Shown here: in pieces, positions 51,871 through 60,533 of the stretch
Position numbering within the stretch: position 1 is the first letter of the stretch
Layout: each line of letters opens with the position of its first letter
NCBI RefSeq assembly: GCF_900112085.1
Contig: NZ_FOJY01000004.1
Span: 1-64,000 of the forward strand
Source of the DNA: Acetitomaculum ruminis DSM 5522
GTDB taxonomy: Bacteria > Bacillota > Clostridia > Lachnospirales > Lachnospiraceae
DNA: 64,000 bases
Direction: 5' to 3'
Position numbers and translations under genes: made by a program
The notes under the pieces: generated by a model
What the model saw: only the letters and a program-made list of their open reading frames with translations
Databases searched by the model: none
What the model was told of the DNA's origin: nothing

Positions 51871-54053
51871 TATGCATGCACTCCTTCCTCTATTTTTGAT
51901 ATTGCCTCTGTTACACCTCTTGCTAAGTAGGACACTACTCCGTCCAAATCGGTGTCACCATTTACATTGTTAGTAACCCCTCCAAGATTTACGCTTATTT
52001 GTGCTGTTGTAAATCTATTAATTGCATCTTTTTTTGCTAAATCTCTTATATACTCAAGATTTTCATTAGATACATTTACTGCTTTAGCTATATCTGCTGT
52101 ATTTCCTGCCGTTTTCCCTGTATTACCGGCTATATTATCGCCTACATTTCCTGCTGTGCCTCCTAATGAGCCATAATCCGGTATGGATGCTCCCAGATCA
52201 CCCATGTTTAGATCACCCATAATTTTTGATGGATCAAAACCGCCTCCTAAGGCTCCTGCTATTCCTTCAGCTACTCCGTCTCCATATTTGGCACCTGCAT
52301 TAAAAGCTTTTCCTGCCCAATCTCCTTCAAAAGCATTTTGCCCTTTTGACATAGCTTTATCTATCTCAGCTCCAACATCTTTATAGTTTGCTCCATTCGC
52401 TGCCTTATATGCTGCAGCTGACTTTTTAGCATAGCCGCTTGCTGCAGAGCTTATGCCGGAATAATCAAAGCTTACAAAAGGCAATGAATTAAGTGCCTTT
52501 GCAATTGATGCAATTACACTTGATGCTGTGGCCAACAGATCATAAAAAAGCCCCTGGGCATAAGATATAGCCTGTGAAAAGGCTGTTTTTATATTATTTC
52601 CTACAGCTGATGCCCCTGCAGCTATAGCTCTAAATATGTTGATTCCTACTATTCCAAGATTTTGAAAAAATGCTATTGCTACATTTATACACCCAACTAA
52701 TACTCCAAGGCCTGTGCTTGCTACCCCTGTTGCTTTTGCTATTGCTGTGGCTACTCCATATATTACGATTATTAACATTAAAACGGCTGCTACAATCCAA
52801 ACTATAGGACATGCTGCCATAGCTGCATTAAGTCCCGTTTGTGCTGCTGCCGCCTGCCATGTCATACCACCAAATAGTGCAAGAGCTGCCGTTTGTATTC
52901 CAAGAGCTATAGAGTGTCCTATGGATGCTGCTGCAGCTATTCCTGTTTGAATCGCTGCAATGGATATGCAGGTTAAATAAGCACCTAATCCCACTGCTGC
53001 TATCTCAAAAATGGGACCTATAAAAGCCCATCCTTCATAAATTGCATTAATTACTATACTAATAATATCTAATAGCCCATTTATAGCATTAGCCACTATA
53101 GCAACAGCTGATACTGCACCGTCAACAAAACCTTGAAATGCCTGAGAATTTGCAATCTCATTAATTTTTTCTGACACCGGGAAAAATGCTTTTGTTGCTG
53201 CATTTTGGAATTTTGTCCAAATCTGTTCAAATGTCAAAGGCATATTATTTAACTTTTCATCTATTTCCCCGGCACTGCTTAAGACGGCATTCTTAACAAC
53301 TTCTGCGGATATCATTCCCTTAGATGCCATTTCTCTGATTTTTCCTATGTCTACATCCATATAATCTGCTATGGCCTGAATAAGGTTTGGTGATTGTTCA
53401 AATATTGAATTTAATTCATCTCCCCTTAAGACTCCTGAGCCTAATGCTTGAGACAACTGAAGTTCTGCCGCTGCTGCTTCTTGTGCTCCTGTTCCTGCCT
53501 GTGCCATAAACTCTGCAACTGCAGTTGAAAATTTAACTACTTCTTCACTGGAATCAAAAGCATTTCCTGCATTGTTTCCAAACCTGGCCACCACATCTGC
53601 AAGGTCTGTATAATTGCTTCTCGCTCTTTGAGCCCCCTGATATATCATATCCATAAGTTCATCAGTAGTCTGCAAACCATCATTCATGTTATCAATCCTT
53701 GCCCTGGTGGATGATATTTCATCAGACATATTAATTACTTTCTTAACTGTCTGAAAACCCAAATAAGCTCCTACAACCCTTTTTACTGTGGATTCGAGAT
53801 TATTTGTGGCACTCTGAGTGGAATTGGTGGCATTGGTAACTTCTTCAAGCCTTTCATGTACATCTGCCAGTTCATTTTCGTAATACACAAGGCTGTCCGC
53901 CACGGAAGAACCAATATCATCTGCAAAAGCTCTTGCACTGGCTTCATCTACTTCATCAAAGGCGGATATAGTGCTATATAGTGACTGTGTAATTCGGTTC
54001 AATACTTCCGTAACATGATCATTAAGAGTAATTGATGAACTTATATCAGACAT
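51870..54053 (-). CDS. Phage tail tape measure protein
   Basis: This 727-residue protein sets tail length. The first 300 residues carry the tape-measure N-terminal domain ([40 protein letters not shown]). A central stretch (about 320-480) is hydrophobic with several membrane-spanning-like helices, and the rest is Gly/Ala-rich. It follows the two tail-chaperone reading frames, the invariant order. Length is short for a contractile tail, predicting a tail near 100 nm by the usual rule of thumb. Confidence 0.93.
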   Translation of the reverse strand: MSDISSSITLNDHVTEVLNRITQSLYSTISAFDEVDEASARAFADDIGSSVADSLVYYENELADVHERLEEVTNATNSTQSATNNLESTVKRVVGAYLGFQTVKKVINMSDEISSTRARIDNMNDGLQTTDELMDMIYQGAQRARSNYTDLADVVARFGNNAGNAFDSSEEVVKFSTAVAEFMAQAGTGAQEAAAAELQLSQALGSGVLRGDELNSIFEQSPNLIQAIADYMDVDIGKIREMASKGMISAEVVKNAVLSSAGEIDEKLNNMPLTFEQIWTKFQNAATKAFFPVSEKINEIANSQAFQGFVDGAVSAVAIVANAINGLLDIISIVINAIYEGWAFIGPIFEIAAVGLGAYLTCISIAAIQTGIAAAASIGHSIALGIQTAALALFGGMTWQAAAAQTGLNAAMAACPIVWIVAAVLMLIIVIYGVATAIAKATGVASTGLGVLVGCINVAIAFFQNLGIVGINIFRAIAAGASAVGNNIKTAFSQAISYAQGLFYDLLATASSVIASIAKALNSLPFVSFDYSGISSAASGYAKKSAAAYKAANGANYKDVGAEIDKAMSKGQNAFEGDWAGKAFNAGAKYGDGVAEGIAGALGGGFDPSKIMGDLNMGDLGASIPDYGSLGGTAGNVGDNIAGNTGKTAGNTADIAKAVNVSNENLEYIRDLAKKDAINRFTTAQISVNLGGVTNNVNGDTDLDGVVSYLARGVTEAISKIEEGVHA

Positions 54054-54056
54054 ATA

Positions 54057-54670
54057 TTAACCCTTTACCTTTCTTCTTGCTTCTTTTTCCTGTTTCTTCT
54101 CATCTTCACATCTTATGTCTATTGCTGCCATGATGAAGGCTCTTTCTTCTTCATCCATATTTATATATTCACTTGGCCTGATGTGTAATTTATGAAGGGC
54201 ATAGTATGCATAAGTTGATTCTGCATCATTGCCCCTTATGAGTTTTTTGCTTGATCTACTTTTTCATCCAGAGATTTATCAAATCCATTGTATTTTTGAA
54301 TAAATTCCGCAAATTCATTGTATTCACTTGGATCATCGACCATCTCAAGAAGAAGCTCTTCTTCAGAGCACACTCCGTAGGAGTCCTGAAGCTCTTCATC
54401 TTTTAAATCCGGATATACAATGGAGTTAACCATTAATTTAACCAGATACGCTTTTGTATCTAATTTTTGTCTGTACATGCCCTTTTTCCCCGGAATTGGC
54501 ACTTCTATTGTGCATTCACTTCTAATCTTTTCTGATTCTTTTGTAGTTATAGGTTTTATCTCCCATAAAAGGGCATTACCTTCCTCATCCTGTAAGGATT
54601 TGGTTACTGCGAAAGTTGTGTTTTCCTTCACTTTTTTGTTTTTCTTTAAAAACATTGATAAATTGCTCAT
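54057..54670 (-). CDS. Frameshifted tail assembly chaperone (gpGT-type product)
   Basis: The XkdN-like frame continues by a -1 ribosomal shift at the slippery heptamer A-AAA-AAC (54242-54248), just before its stop. The shifted frame reads LIRGNDAESTYAYYALHKLH, then DEEERAFIMAAIDIRCEDEK and ends KVKG at 54057, giving about 204 residues. It has no start of its own. Tail chaperones of this kind (lambda gpG/gpGT) bind the tape measure and tube protein in a set ratio. A stem beginning 4 nt downstream (AAGGG/CCCTT) could stimulate the shift. Confidence 0.8.
54236..54670 (-). CDS. Tail assembly chaperone, short form (XkdN-like)
   Basis: This 144-residue acidic protein (MSNLSMFLKKNKKVKENTTF, ALLWEIKPITTKESEKIRSE, then SIVYPDLKDEELQDSYGV) matches XkdN-like tail chaperones. 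It lies between the tube and tape measure genes, as expected. The 3' end contains the slippery site that yields the long form. A terminator-like hairpin upstream reduces its expression relative to the tube gene. Confidence 0.88.
   Translation of the reverse strand: MSNLSMFLKKNKKVKENTTFAVTKSLQDEEGNALLWEIKPITTKESEKIRSECTIEVPIPGKKGMYRQKLDTKAYLVKLMVNSIVYPDLKDEELQDSYGVCSEEELLLEMVDDPSEYNEFAEFIQKYNGFDKSLDEKVDQAKNS
54242..54248 (-). promoter_or_regulatory. Slippery heptamer AAAAAAC for -1 frameshift
   Basis: Read on the minus strand in the XkdN frame it is GC A-AAA-AAC, a canonical X-XXY-YYZ slippery site, two codons before the stop. A downstream structure spanning about 54195-54238 (AAGGG.GCA with TGCCCTT) begins 4 nt later. 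Confidence 0.8.
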
Positions 54671-54694
54671 TTTTTCCTCCTTTATACAAAAAAC

Positions 54695-54714
54695 GAAGAG
54701 CCCTAAGGCTCTTC
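54695..54714 (-). terminator. Terminator/attenuator between tube and chaperone genes
   Basis: On the minus strand GAAGAGCC pairs with GGCTCTTC around a 4-nt loop and is followed by GTTTTTTG. It would keep tube protein more abundant than downstream tail proteins. Confidence 0.82.
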
Positions 54715-54722
54715 AAACTTAA

Positions 54723-55196
54723 CTACATGTATTTAGGTGCTTTGTACTTTTCTTTTGATACATAATCCTGAGCATAGGCTTCTATTTCCTGCTCAATGAA
54801 TTCACCATCTGCATCAAAAGCGGATAAAAGTACATCACCATCTATTACACAATCTTTATATACTTTCGTGGATCTGCCTATTGAAGTGGCAGCATCTTCC
54901 TGGGTCACCTGGATGGTAAAGGTCGGAAGGACTCCAGTTTTCTTATAATTTTCAATAACATTATCAAAGACTTCAAATACTTTGTATACCGTCATGGTAA
55001 GCTTAATTTCCATTCCTGCTGCCTTACGGCCTTTAATGGTCTTTCCAAGTATAGGCACCTCTTTTGTAGTAACTGAGGCAGTGGCTTCAAAGTCCTTGGC
55101 ATTCATCATATTGTATCTTTTTCCATTAATAGTGCAATACACCGTTGCAAGCTTTGCTGATGGTACATCCTGCTCTTTTAAATATTTATTTGCCAT
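54723..55196 (-). CDS. Phage tail tube protein (XkdM-like)
   Basis: This 157-residue protein (VPSAKLATVYCTINGKRYNM, KEVPILGKTIKGRKAAGMEI, then RSTKVYKDCVIDGDVLL) is a XkdM-type tube protein, the polymer inside the contractile sheath. It follows the sheath gene by 12 nt and is followed by a hairpin that would favour its high expression. Confidence 0.92.
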   Translation of the reverse strand: MANKYLKEQDVPSAKLATVYCTINGKRYNMMNAKDFEATASVTTKEVPILGKTIKGRKAAGMEIKLTMTVYKVFEVFDNVIENYKKTGVLPTFTIQVTQEDAATSIGRSTKVYKDCVIDGDVLLSAFDADGEFIEQEIEAYAQDYVSKEKYKAPKYM

Positions 55197-55208
55197 ATAT
55201 TACACCTC

Positions 55209-56489
55209 CTAGGCTACTACTGTTTCCATGTATAACTTACTCATGGCATTTACTGCCGTTATTGTACTGGTTATAACTACACTGCCTTTATCATCACCTG
55301 CAGATACTATTACTTCCTCACTGTCAAACTCTTCTATAGCTCCTAAAGCATACAGCTCATCATAGATTGCTATTACATCTGCCCAAAGAGAAGTTCTTCC
55401 GTCAGGATTATTAGCTACATTTCCAAGATATTTAGACGTAAATACGTTTGCTATGGATGTTGCTATACTATCAATTATTCTAATGGTTTGATTGTCCTTA
55501 AAAAGCTCTCCTTGTGTTTCTGTAGTGGTTACAAAGGAATTAATGTCTAAAAGGACCCTCTTTTCATTTCCTACCCTGTGAATAACATACTTTCCTGCCT
55601 TAATTGCTGCTTCAAGTTCCTTCTGGGTATAATCAACTACAAAATCAAACTCCCCATCGTATATATCATTGGTAGTTGAAGTATTAACCTTTGCTGCTGC
55701 TTCTTTGCCCGCTACCCACCATACTAAATCAGGAGAATTAAATACATTAATAACTGCCACATTGTTTTTTGCACTGTTATAAAGTACTGTCTGAAGCTTA
55801 ATACCTACTTCATCTCGCATCCTTATTGTCCAGGCTGCATATAATGATGCTATGGCATCATCTGAACCTGTATAGGCAATTACATTAATGTCACTATATG
55901 ACTCACATAGATTCAAAAATGTCTGATGTGTGGTAGCTGATGATTCCATGTCTGTTCCACCGGTTAAATTTTCCCCGGCTACAGCTGTCAGGGTTACTGT
56001 CTTATCAAATTCTATAAAATCATTGTTTAAAAGCTCTGCTGCAGTTGTTACTTCCTGGATATCCACCTGGGTATTACCTACGTAAGTAGATACCTTAAAA
56101 GTACTGTCTGCTGTCTCTACTACAACAACTTTTATATCATTACCCCTGCTTCCTGCATATTTGGCAGTTCCAAGGCTACAGCTGGCCTGCTGTCCACCTC
56201 CGTCTAACCTATATGCATGAAGGGTGAGACAATTCTTAAATAAATCCCTTAAACCTTTTACTTTTTCAGCAGTATAATCCCATCCAAGGATTTTAAGAGA
56301 GTCTTTTTGGAAGTCTCCCATATCAATATCAAATATTTCACCGGATGGTCCCCATCCTGTGGCTATACCCATTGCTACAACACCTCTATCAGATAAACCT
56401 GTAGTTGCTGTGGCATTGGATATAAAATTAATATATACTCCGGGAAGACTCTTATTTTTTGTTATATAGGTACCGCCACCTAATGCCAT
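55209..56489 (-). CDS. Phage tail sheath protein (XkdK-like)
   Basis: This 426-residue protein is a contractile sheath subunit: N-terminal LPGVYINFISNATATTGLSDRG, GGGQQASCSLGTAKYAGSRGNDI, and the C-terminal core VLLDINSFVTTTETQGELF with IRIIDSIATSIANVFTSKYLG. It marks the element as a myovirus. The order sheath, tube, chaperone, tape measure matches PBSX-type phages. Confidence 0.94.
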   Translation of the reverse strand: MALGGGTYITKNKSLPGVYINFISNATATTGLSDRGVVAMGIATGWGPSGEIFDIDMGDFQKDSLKILGWDYTAEKVKGLRDLFKNCLTLHAYRLDGGGQQASCSLGTAKYAGSRGNDIKVVVVETADSTFKVSTYVGNTQVDIQEVTTAAELLNNDFIEFDKTVTLTAVAGENLTGGTDMESSATTHQTFLNLCESYSDINVIAYTGSDDAIASLYAAWTIRMRDEVGIKLQTVLYNSAKNNVAVINVFNSPDLVWWVAGKEAAAKVNTSTTNDIYDGEFDFVVDYTQKELEAAIKAGKYVIHRVGNEKRVLLDINSFVTTTETQGELFKDNQTIRIIDSIATSIANVFTSKYLGNVANNPDGRTSLWADVIAIYDELYALGAIEEFDSEEVIVSAGDDKGSVVITSTITAVNAMSKLYMETVVA

Positions 56490-56506
56490 TGTCTTTTCTC
56501 CTTTCT

Positions 56507-56680
56507 TTATCTGTAATGCTTCTTAATTATGCTTTCAATTTGACTTAAGCTATATAATTCGCCTTCTTTAAGGTTTCCTTCTAAAAAGTCCCTATAAGCT
56601 TCAAATTTCTTTGAATCAACGATAGCTGCTTTATAATACTTCTTTGGTTCAGATTTCTTTTCTTTTGTTTCTTTATCCAT
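56507..56680 (-). CDS. Small Lys-rich phage protein, 57 aa
   Basis: The product (MDKETKEKKSEPKKYYKAAI, then AYRDFLEGNLKEGELYSL) is unrecognised. It has a short disordered basic start and a folded helical end (QIESIIKKHYR). The ATG at 56680 lies 7 nt after AAGGTGAT and overlaps the preceding stop; a GTG at 56692 is inside that site. It sits between the connector and sheath genes, where small proteins of unknown role are usual. Confidence 0.65.
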   Translation of the reverse strand: MDKETKEKKSEPKKYYKAAIVDSKKFEAYRDFLEGNLKEGELYSLSQIESIIKKHYR

Positions 56681-57116
56681 CTTCACTATCACCTTCCTTG
56701 GGTGCTATTTCGCTTTCTGCCACTTCCATTATTTCTTCTGTCTTTACGTCTTTTAATATAAGAGCGTCATACTTGGCTGTTACACATAAAACCCCATCTG
56801 TAATTACTGCATCAAAATCATAGGACCTTAATATCATGTCAGAGGTTTCTATTTCCTCTAAAAGGTCAAAGAGCTCTTCTTCTGCCTGGGCACATTCAAA
56901 TGTACTTCTTTTATCCGAAGGAAAATAGTATATCGCAAAGGTGTATTCTTTAAGCCTTCTTCTAAAGAACTTATGCTCATGCTTTGCTGATACCTTTACA
57001 ATACTAAAGCAGGGCTCTTTAAAACCCTGCTCTACACTTTCAATATAGATTTTATATGTATTGTCATATTCTTTTCTTATAGCCCTTGCTATGGCATTAA
57101 CTATATCATTATTCAT
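56673..57116 (-). CDS. Tail terminator/completion-like protein (YqbJ position)
   Basis: This 147-residue protein (IVNAIARAIRKEYDNTYKIY, then FRRRLKEYTFAIYYFPSDKR and RSYDFDAVITDGVLCVTAKY) resembles the DUF6838-type proteins encoded between gp10-like and sheath genes, thought to close the tail tube. It abuts the gp10-like gene (start and stop share a base). The functional assignment comes mostly from position. Confidence 0.7.
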   Translation of the reverse strand: MNNDIVNAIARAIRKEYDNTYKIYIESVEQGFKEPCFSIVKVSAKHEHKFFRRRLKEYTFAIYYFPSDKRSTFECAQAEEELFDLLEEIETSDMILRSYDFDAVITDGVLCVTAKYDALILKDVKTEEIMEVAESEIAPKEGDSEDG

Positions 57117-57508
57117 TATGATAATCCCTCACTTAAGTACCTGGTAAGCCTTCTGTTAAGAAGCCCCGGCATAATGGATTTTATTTCTGATTTAGACTTA
57201 GTAAGCATAAATTTACCATTAACCCAGCCACTTCTGTTTTTGGTTCTGTGGCCATACTCAACATATGAGGCATATTCTATCGGATTAGATATGGTTATCT
57301 GGTATCCGGATGCTGTTTTCCCTGCCGGATCTACTTTCCAACCTCTTCTTAAGATTCCTGTATCAACCGGTGTTTTTATTTTTGTCTTTCTTAGTAGCCT
57401 TGCCCCTAGTTCATTTAGGGTACTAGTAAAGAACTCATCTCTTTGTGCACCATTTAACCTCATTACCTTTTTTTGAAATTCTTTTAATTGTCTGTACTGT
57501 GCTGCCAT
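57116..57508 (-). CDS. HK97 gp10-like tail completion protein
   Basis: This 130-residue basic protein (LLRKTKIKTPVDTGILRRGW, then ISNPIEYASYVEYGHRTKNR) has the PVDTG.LR and Y..YVE.GH motifs of the HK97-gp10/XkdI family, which joins head and tail. It starts at the stop of the preceding connector gene. Confidence 0.9.
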   Translation of the reverse strand: MAAQYRQLKEFQKKVMRLNGAQRDEFFTSTLNELGARLLRKTKIKTPVDTGILRRGWKVDPAGKTASGYQITISNPIEYASYVEYGHRTKNRSGWVNGKFMLTKSKSEIKSIMPGLLNRRLTRYLSEGLS

Positions 57509-57882
57509 TATGCTCTCTCCTTTTCAAGTATCAATTCTATTTCCTGGTGGGTTTCAAATACTAAAGCCGTTCCGGAGCATCTGTAGTCTGTTTCAATATC
57601 ATTTTGTATCACTTTTATCCTTGCTCCTTCCGGTATTGGAATTGTATTATCCATAAAGAGCTTAATTCTTTGATTTGTTTTTGCACTGACCTCTCCAGGT
57701 GTTTGAATCGTTACCGAAGAATGAGACAGCCTGCAAGGCTCATCATCTAGTATCACTTCATCTATAAATTTTGTAATGCCATAAACATCTTCTATTTCCT
57801 TGGAGCATGTTATCCGGCATTTTCCATTATAAAAACCTTTCAATGCCTTTTTAAACTTCACCAGTTTATTTTTCGATAACAT
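57508..57882 (-). CDS. Head-tail joining protein (YqbH/XkdH-like)
   Basis: This 124-residue protein (NGKCRITCSKEIEDVYGITK, DEPCRLSHSSVTIQTPGEVS, IPEGARIKVIQNDIETDYRC) is a beta-barrel type head-closure protein of the YqbH family. It overlaps the upstream connector gene by 25 nt and ends where the gp10-like gene begins. Confidence 0.82.
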   Translation of the reverse strand: MLSKNKLVKFKKALKGFYNGKCRITCSKEIEDVYGITKFIDEVILDDEPCRLSHSSVTIQTPGEVSAKTNQRIKLFMDNTIPIPEGARIKVIQNDIETDYRCSGTALVFETHQEIELILEKERA

Positions 57883-58319
57883 ATTAATTTACTCCTTTTA
57901 TTTCTTAATGCTCCTATTAAGTCAATTACCTTTGCTTCATCACTTTTTGACGTATCATATGAAACGGAAGTATCACCCATAGACATAGAGCTAATGGCAC
58001 CATCAAGATTAAGCTCCTTAAGGTTTAATCTGCCGGATGAATATTCACCATAAAGCACTTCACCGCATACCATATCTACAAAAAGTTCTGACATCTCTTC
58101 CGTTATATTTTTGATATTGCAAAAGCTTAATATATCATTTTTAACTGACTGCTTAGCAAACGCTATGGTAAAAGCATCATCTTTTGTTATTTTTAAACCA
58201 AAACCTATAAGCCTTAATATTATCAAATCCAGATAATTTGTATCTATAGGTGTAAATCGTTCCACCTGGTCTTTAACCAGTGCAATTAAGCTGTCTATTT
58301 CTGCTTTTGATAATGCCAT
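57858..58319 (-). CDS. Head-tail connector (YqbG/DUF3199-like)
   Basis: This 153-residue helical protein (DSLIALVKDQVERFTPIDTN, FAKQSVKNDILSFCNIKNIT) matches head-tail connectors of the gp6/YqbG type that seal the portal vertex. It lies in the expected place after the capsid gene. As no portal gene is visible, its partner is missing from the window. Confidence 0.8.
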   Translation of the reverse strand: MALSKAEIDSLIALVKDQVERFTPIDTNYLDLIILRLIGFGLKITKDDAFTIAFAKQSVKNDILSFCNIKNITEEMSELFVDMVCGEVLYGEYSSGRLNLKELNLDGAISSMSMGDTSVSYDTSKSDEAKVIDLIGALRNKRSKLICYRKINW

Positions 58320-58334
58320 TTTCTCCTCTCCTGA

Positions 58335-58532
58335 CTATGATTTCTTTTTTGTTGTTTTCTTCTTCGGGGGTTCCGGCTTTTCTTCTTTGGTAGCCTTTTT
58401 AGAAACAGACTCTTTCTGGTCTGTTTCTATAGCTGGCTCTTTTTCCAGTTCTACCTTTGTTACAGGCTCTTTTACTGCCGGATTTTCTTTATTTATGCCA
58501 TTAAGGCTTCTTTTATGTCTTCTTAATAACAT
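58335..58532 (-). CDS. Small Lys/Glu-rich phage protein, 65 aa
   Basis: This low-complexity protein (LLRRHKRSLNGINKENPAVK, then VTKVELEKEPAIETDQKE and a Lys/Thr-rich end PPKKKTTKKKS) has an AAGGTGATGAA site before its ATG. It lies between capsid and connector genes. It is probably disordered and may be a capsid-associated or DNA-binding peptide; not recognised. Confidence 0.6.
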   Translation of the reverse strand: MLLRRHKRSLNGINKENPAVKEPVTKVELEKEPAIETDQKESVSKKATKEEKPEPPKKKTTKKKS

Positions 58533-58541
58533 TTCATCACC

Positions 58542-59531
58542 TTACGCTTTAAATTTGGCCATTACTACCTTGGATTCATTGGATAATACAGCCGTATAAT
58601 GTTCATCCGCTGAAAGTACAGTTGTCTTTGCAAGGATGTCTCTGTCGCTTTCCATTTCTACACCTCTTTTAAGATAAATGGTAATAGCCGGTGCCTCATT
58701 TGCTACTCCATCTGCTTCTGATGCCTCATTTGGATCATTCGAATCCACAACCACTATAGGGCAAGCATAATAAGCTGCTGCTACTGCATCAACTTTATCT
58801 CCTACGGCCAAAGCTCCAAGAGTTTTTGCTTTGTAGGTATCAATGTTTTCTGCGGTAATGGTAGTGGCTCCATTTTCACTTTTTTCATACTCAATCTTTT
58901 TAACCTTTTTGGATTTTACTATCTGGCAACCTCCAATAGTTCCGATTGTACCGGATACAAGAACATCCATTCCGGATTTTGACTTATCAATAAAGTCTGC
59001 ATCCTTTCTTATGGTGCTTTCCTGCTTTGGATTAATAAATAATACTTTTTCAAGTCCTTCATCCACTTCATCCTCAAAGGTTGATGAGGCATCTACAATG
59101 CCTGCATAAGCAATTTTTGCAGCAGTACCATCATAGACAAGTGAAGAACCCTCAAGAGCTGTTAAACAGTCGTTATCTACTTTTGCAGCGATAGATAAAG
59201 TAAGCTGACCTGTAGCCTCTCCTACCGGATCACCGTAGCCGGATAATACAGATTCATCTGTAAGCTCTACTGCCTTTCCTGCCTTTTTAACGGTTGCATG
59301 AGTGGAGGAAGCCGTTAAGACGGTAGTTCCCATTGCAACACCTTCTGCTACATCCTCTGCATCTCCAATGTATGCATATTTAGGTACTGTAATTGTGTCC
59401 CCTGGCTGTGCTGCAAGAGTATCATCAATTTTTGCAATTGGTGAAAATTTAATTTTCTTTGGAAGAGCCGCAGAAACCATATCCGCCATTACTTCCGGGT
59501 TAATCAGATTTGTTAATTTAGTTAATCCCAT
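58542..59531 (-). CDS. Major capsid protein (N4-gp56/HK97-fold type)
   Basis: This 329-residue protein (TKLTNLINPEVMADMVSAAL, PGDTITVPKYAYIGDAEDVA, then KVLFINPKQESTIRKDADFI and MDVLVSGTIGTIGGCQIVKS) belongs to the N4-gp56-like branch of HK97-fold capsids common in Clostridia phages. It follows the scaffold gene by 2 nt. It lacks the long delta domain of HK97 itself, in line with a separate scaffold. Confidence 0.9.
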   Translation of the reverse strand: MGLTKLTNLINPEVMADMVSAALPKKIKFSPIAKIDDTLAAQPGDTITVPKYAYIGDAEDVAEGVAMGTTVLTASSTHATVKKAGKAVELTDESVLSGYGDPVGEATGQLTLSIAAKVDNDCLTALEGSSLVYDGTAAKIAYAGIVDASSTFEDEVDEGLEKVLFINPKQESTIRKDADFIDKSKSGMDVLVSGTIGTIGGCQIVKSKKVKKIEYEKSENGATTITAENIDTYKAKTLGALAVGDKVDAVAAAYYACPIVVVDSNDPNEASEADGVANEAPAITIYLKRGVEMESDRDILAKTTVLSADEHYTAVLSNESKVVMAKFKA

Positions 59532-59533
59532 TC

Positions 59534-60169
59534 CTATTCATTCCTTTCTGTAAGGGAGTCATATAACTCCTTATTTGTGTTAAATAATTCTGTTCTTTCT
59601 TTGTAGCCCATACGCCTAAACTGTTCCTTTGTTATTTCACCTGTTATTTTACTTCCTTTGTTAGCCGGGGAGCTTCCCTTAAGCTTAGTCTGGCCATCAG
59701 ATACATTAAACAAAAATGAAGTATCTTCCTCTTCCTTAAGCTTTTTAATCTGATCAGCAAGACCTTTAATGCTTCCATCTTCTAAAAGCTCTGCATCCTT
59801 AAGGTCTAACAATGCTTTAACCGCAATTGTATTCTTTGCTCCATTTTTAGTAAGGGCACTTTCTACTGCTGCACTTACCTTTAAGGCTTTAAGTTCATCT
59901 TCATGGGCTTTAGCCATCTTCGTATTTTCTTCCTGGAGGGTTTCAATCTGCTTTTTAAGTTCCTCATTGTCGGCATTGTCCTCTTTTAATGCCTCTAACT
60001 TTTCATCATGCTCTTTAAGGAGCTTTTCAGCATTCTTTTTAGCTTCATTGACTTCATTAAAGCGTGTCTTTGGAATATATTCTTTTAATTCCTCTTTTGA
60101 CAGCTCTGCTACCTTTTCTGCCAGTTGTTCGCTCATCCCTTCAAGTTTCAATAAATCTTCTTTTTTCAT
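59534..60169 (-). CDS. Phage scaffolding protein (GP20-like)
   Basis: This 211-residue acidic coiled-coil protein (EEKVAEL-type helices; NAEKLLKEHDEKLEALKEDN, ELKKQIETLQEENTKMAKAH) ends with a basic region (KEQFRRMGYKERTELFNTNK), as do Phage_GP20-type scaffolds that guide capsid assembly. AAAGGAAAG precedes the ATG. It stands directly before the capsid gene and after a terminator, so it may have its own promoter. Confidence 0.9.
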   Translation of the reverse strand: MKKEDLLKLEGMSEQLAEKVAELSKEELKEYIPKTRFNEVNEAKKNAEKLLKEHDEKLEALKEDNADNEELKKQIETLQEENTKMAKAHEDELKALKVSAAVESALTKNGAKNTIAVKALLDLKDAELLEDGSIKGLADQIKKLKEEEDTSFLFNVSDGQTKLKGSSPANKGSKITGEITKEQFRRMGYKERTELFNTNKELYDSLTERNE

Positions 60170-60251
60170 GGCTTTTTTCTTTCCTTTCTTACATTTTTTA
60201 CGTGGTTTAGTCCACTGATTTAAAGGTTTTGTTTTTACATGTTTTCTTCAT

Positions 60252-60314
60252 GAAAAGGCATGGTGGAATTGAACCACCAAAAAAGACACCCTTTAAGGTG
60301 TCCTGTTGCTTTTC
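60252..60314 (-). other. tRNA-like fold with perfect T-arm
   Basis: On the minus strand GGTGG-TTCAATT-CCACC (60262-60278) is a complete 5-bp T-arm with a 7-nt TTCAATT loop. Outer GAAAAG/CTTTTC can close it together with the adjoining terminator hairpin. No anticodon or D arm is present. Confidence 0.45.
60279..60302 (-). terminator. Terminator overlapping the Cys-rich gene stop
   Basis: GACACC pairs with GGTGTC around TTAAAG and is followed by TTTTTT on the minus strand. The stop codon of the 52-residue gene lies in the loop. Confidence 0.8.
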
Positions 60315-60451
60315 CTGCTACCTTTATTCCATCTTTCTTTCAGGCATTCCCCACATGGGCATATTTCTTTTCTTTTTTTGCACCAATTATGCCACACTAA
60401 GGCTCCTGAAGAAGGATGAAATGATTTTAGTGTTTTGTGAATGCATTTCAT
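60293..60451 (-). CDS. Small Cys-rich, zinc-finger-like protein, 52 aa
   Basis: The minus strand encodes MKCIHKTLKSFHPSSGALVW, then NWCKKRKEICPCGECLKERW and ends NRTP. Cys and His spacing (CIH, NWC, CPCGEC) suggests one or two zinc sites; the protein is strongly basic. GGGAGAA lies 5 nt before the ATG. It is flanked by terminators on both sides, so it may be a self-contained moron between the MuF and scaffold genes. Function unknown. Confidence 0.65.
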   Translation of the reverse strand: MKCIHKTLKSFHPSSGALVWHNWCKKRKEICPCGECLKERWNKGSRKSNRTP

Positions 60452-60467
60452 ATTTTCTCCCACTAAA

Positions 60468-60491
60468 AAAGCACCCTGTTTAGAGTGCTTT
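60468..60491 (-). terminator. Terminator after the 60534 gene
   Basis: On the minus strand AAAGCACTC pairs with GGGTGCTTT and is followed by TTTAG. It belongs to the GGGTGCTTTTTT family seen also at 37792 and 62997. Confidence 0.78.
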
Positions 60492-60533
60492 AGCTGTTAT
60501 GTATGCTTATCTCTCGTGAATACTTTGCATATT

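Noticed and set aside
58335-58532. Histone-like protein
   Set aside because: It is Lys-rich but equally Glu-rich and low in complexity, with no HU or histone H1-type motif.
60240-60330. Complete phage tRNA gene
   Set aside because: Only a T-arm is convincing; there is no anticodon arm, D arm or 7-bp acceptor, and a terminator occupies that space.
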